From Alistipes sp. (GTDB lineage: Bacteria > Bacteroidota > Bacteroidia > Bacteroidales > Rikenellaceae): DNA of 35,046 nucleotides. Where the stretch lies: positions 1-35,046 of the forward strand of contig JAFTVX010000040.1 in assembly GCA_017465575.1 (NCBI GenBank), read 5' to 3'. The notes below the pieces were generated by a model, which was not told where the DNA came from, made no database searches, and saw only the letters and a list, made by a program, of their open reading frames with translations. Position numbers and translations under genes: made by a program. Positions 34,709-35,046 of this stretch are shown here, piece by piece (the stretch's first letter is position 1; each line of letters starts with the position of its first letter).

Positions 34709-34911
34709 CTTCCAGTCAGCACGACCCAATTTAGCGTCAAGAGTGCGTGAGCCTAATTTCTTGTCAGAAGTGCGTGAGCCAAATTGCTTGTCAGAAGTTG
34801 TGAGATGTGGTCTATCGCAAAAGAATCCCCCAAGGGATAGTACAGAATAGTACAGCCCTTGGGGGATTACTTTTTGGGATAGGCCGCAGATTGCGACTTA
34901 TCACAAGAAAT
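34709..34911 (-). repeat. Composite hairpin element, copy 3
   Basis: On the minus strand: ATTTCTTGTGATAAG, hairpin 2 (GTCGCA-ATC-TGCGGC, 34883-34897), CTATCCCAAAAAG, hairpin 1 (34824-34868; outer stem as in copy 1, loop TATTCT), CTTTTGCGAT. Three 27-nt units then follow (GACAAGCAATTTGGCTCACG, GACAAGAAATTAGGCTCACG and a degenerate GACGCTAAATTGGG), ending in CTGGAAGG (34709-34716) as in copy 1. Unlike the other two copies it is not directly downstream of a gene in the same sense. Confidence 0.85.
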
Positions 34912-34978
34912 CATAAGTGTCCACTAAAAAATCGAAATAGTTCTTTGAAATGATTGATATTTAATTTGTTATGCAAGT

Positions 34979-35010
34979 TTTGTGAGCGAACGGATTTGAA
35001 TTTACTTTTG
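34979..35010 (+). promoter_or_regulatory. Promoter of the truncated right-edge gene
   Basis: TTTG (34979-34982), 20 nt, TACTTTTG (35003-35010) match the Bacteroidetes consensus, 20 nt before the ATG at 35030. Confidence 0.8.
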
Positions 35011-35029
35011 CAGTCTAAATCAGACAGTT

Positions 35030-35046
35030 ATGCTTAAAGACAAATA
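35030..35046 (+). CDS. 5' end of an unidentified gene (runs off the window)
   Basis: ATG at 35030 starts MLKDK before the sequence ends. It is called because of the consensus promoter immediately upstream; nothing can be said about function. Confidence 0.5.

Noticed and set aside
408-34911. Composite hairpin elements near both window ends as ends of one mobile element
   Set aside because: The segment between them is full of housekeeping genes, a third copy lies inside, and no integrase or transposase is present. A dispersed repeat family explains the pattern better.

Overview
The window reads as a contiguous piece of a Bacteroidales chromosome. A Rikenellaceae/Alistipes-like source is my guess from the gene content and the moderately GC-rich, GAG/CTC/TCG-heavy coding. 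Direct support for Bacteroidetes comes from repeated promoters of the Bacteroidetes type (TTTG, 19-20 nt, TAnnTTTG), from lipoproteins with acidic residues just after the lipobox cysteine, and from a DUF2723 protein, a fimbrillin/BACON-like surface protein and a BtuG-like propeller next to a TonB-dependent receptor. No phage, insertion sequence, CRISPR array or conjugative gene is visible.

Layout. Positions 1-71 hold the 5' end of an unidentified minus-strand gene with a promoter overlapped by a perfect 11-bp inverted repeat. From 550 to 14574 all genes are on the minus strand. One unit is zapB-like - zapA - 6S RNA - rny. A second is a long tight run: DUF2723 membrane protein - cysS - prfB - namZ-like - ftsY - rimO. 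queG lies upstream of that run. From 14672 to 31407 the genes are on the plus strand: an acyl-CoA ligase, an ATPase gene broken by one amber codon, coaD-lpxD-ruvC, a TlpA-like lipoprotein and tRNA-Arg(ACG). These are followed by a cobalamin riboswitch driving a four-gene surface uptake operon (collagen-repeat lipoprotein, PKD lipoprotein, BtuG-like propeller, BtuB-like receptor), and then guaB-guaA. From 31920 to 34372 a 44-residue small ORF and a fimbrillin/BACON-like lipoprotein run on the minus strand. A truncated plus-strand gene starts at 35030.

How the genes work together. The B12 operon is a coherent outer-membrane corrinoid capture system under B12 feedback. guaB and guaA are consecutive steps from IMP to GMP. 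zapA and its coiled-coil partner are division genes sharing a transcript with 6S RNA and RNase Y. cysS, prfB, ftsY and rimO serve translation, ribosome modification and protein targeting.

The most unusual content is intergenic. Three regions (408-549, 31408-31615, 34709-34911) carry the same roughly 150-210 nt composite element. It has two hairpins whose stems differ by compensating changes while an internal loop and linkers are conserved. They are followed by one to three copies of a ~27-nt repeat. Two copies begin directly at the stop codon of a gene (rny and guaA) in the same sense. Each composite is followed by an imperfect palindrome made of short (9-11 bp) iterated units. Three more such arrays stand alone; two of them form an inverted pair flanking the TlpA-like gene and the tRNA. 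I do not recognise these as a named family, and they are the best candidate here for something undescribed.
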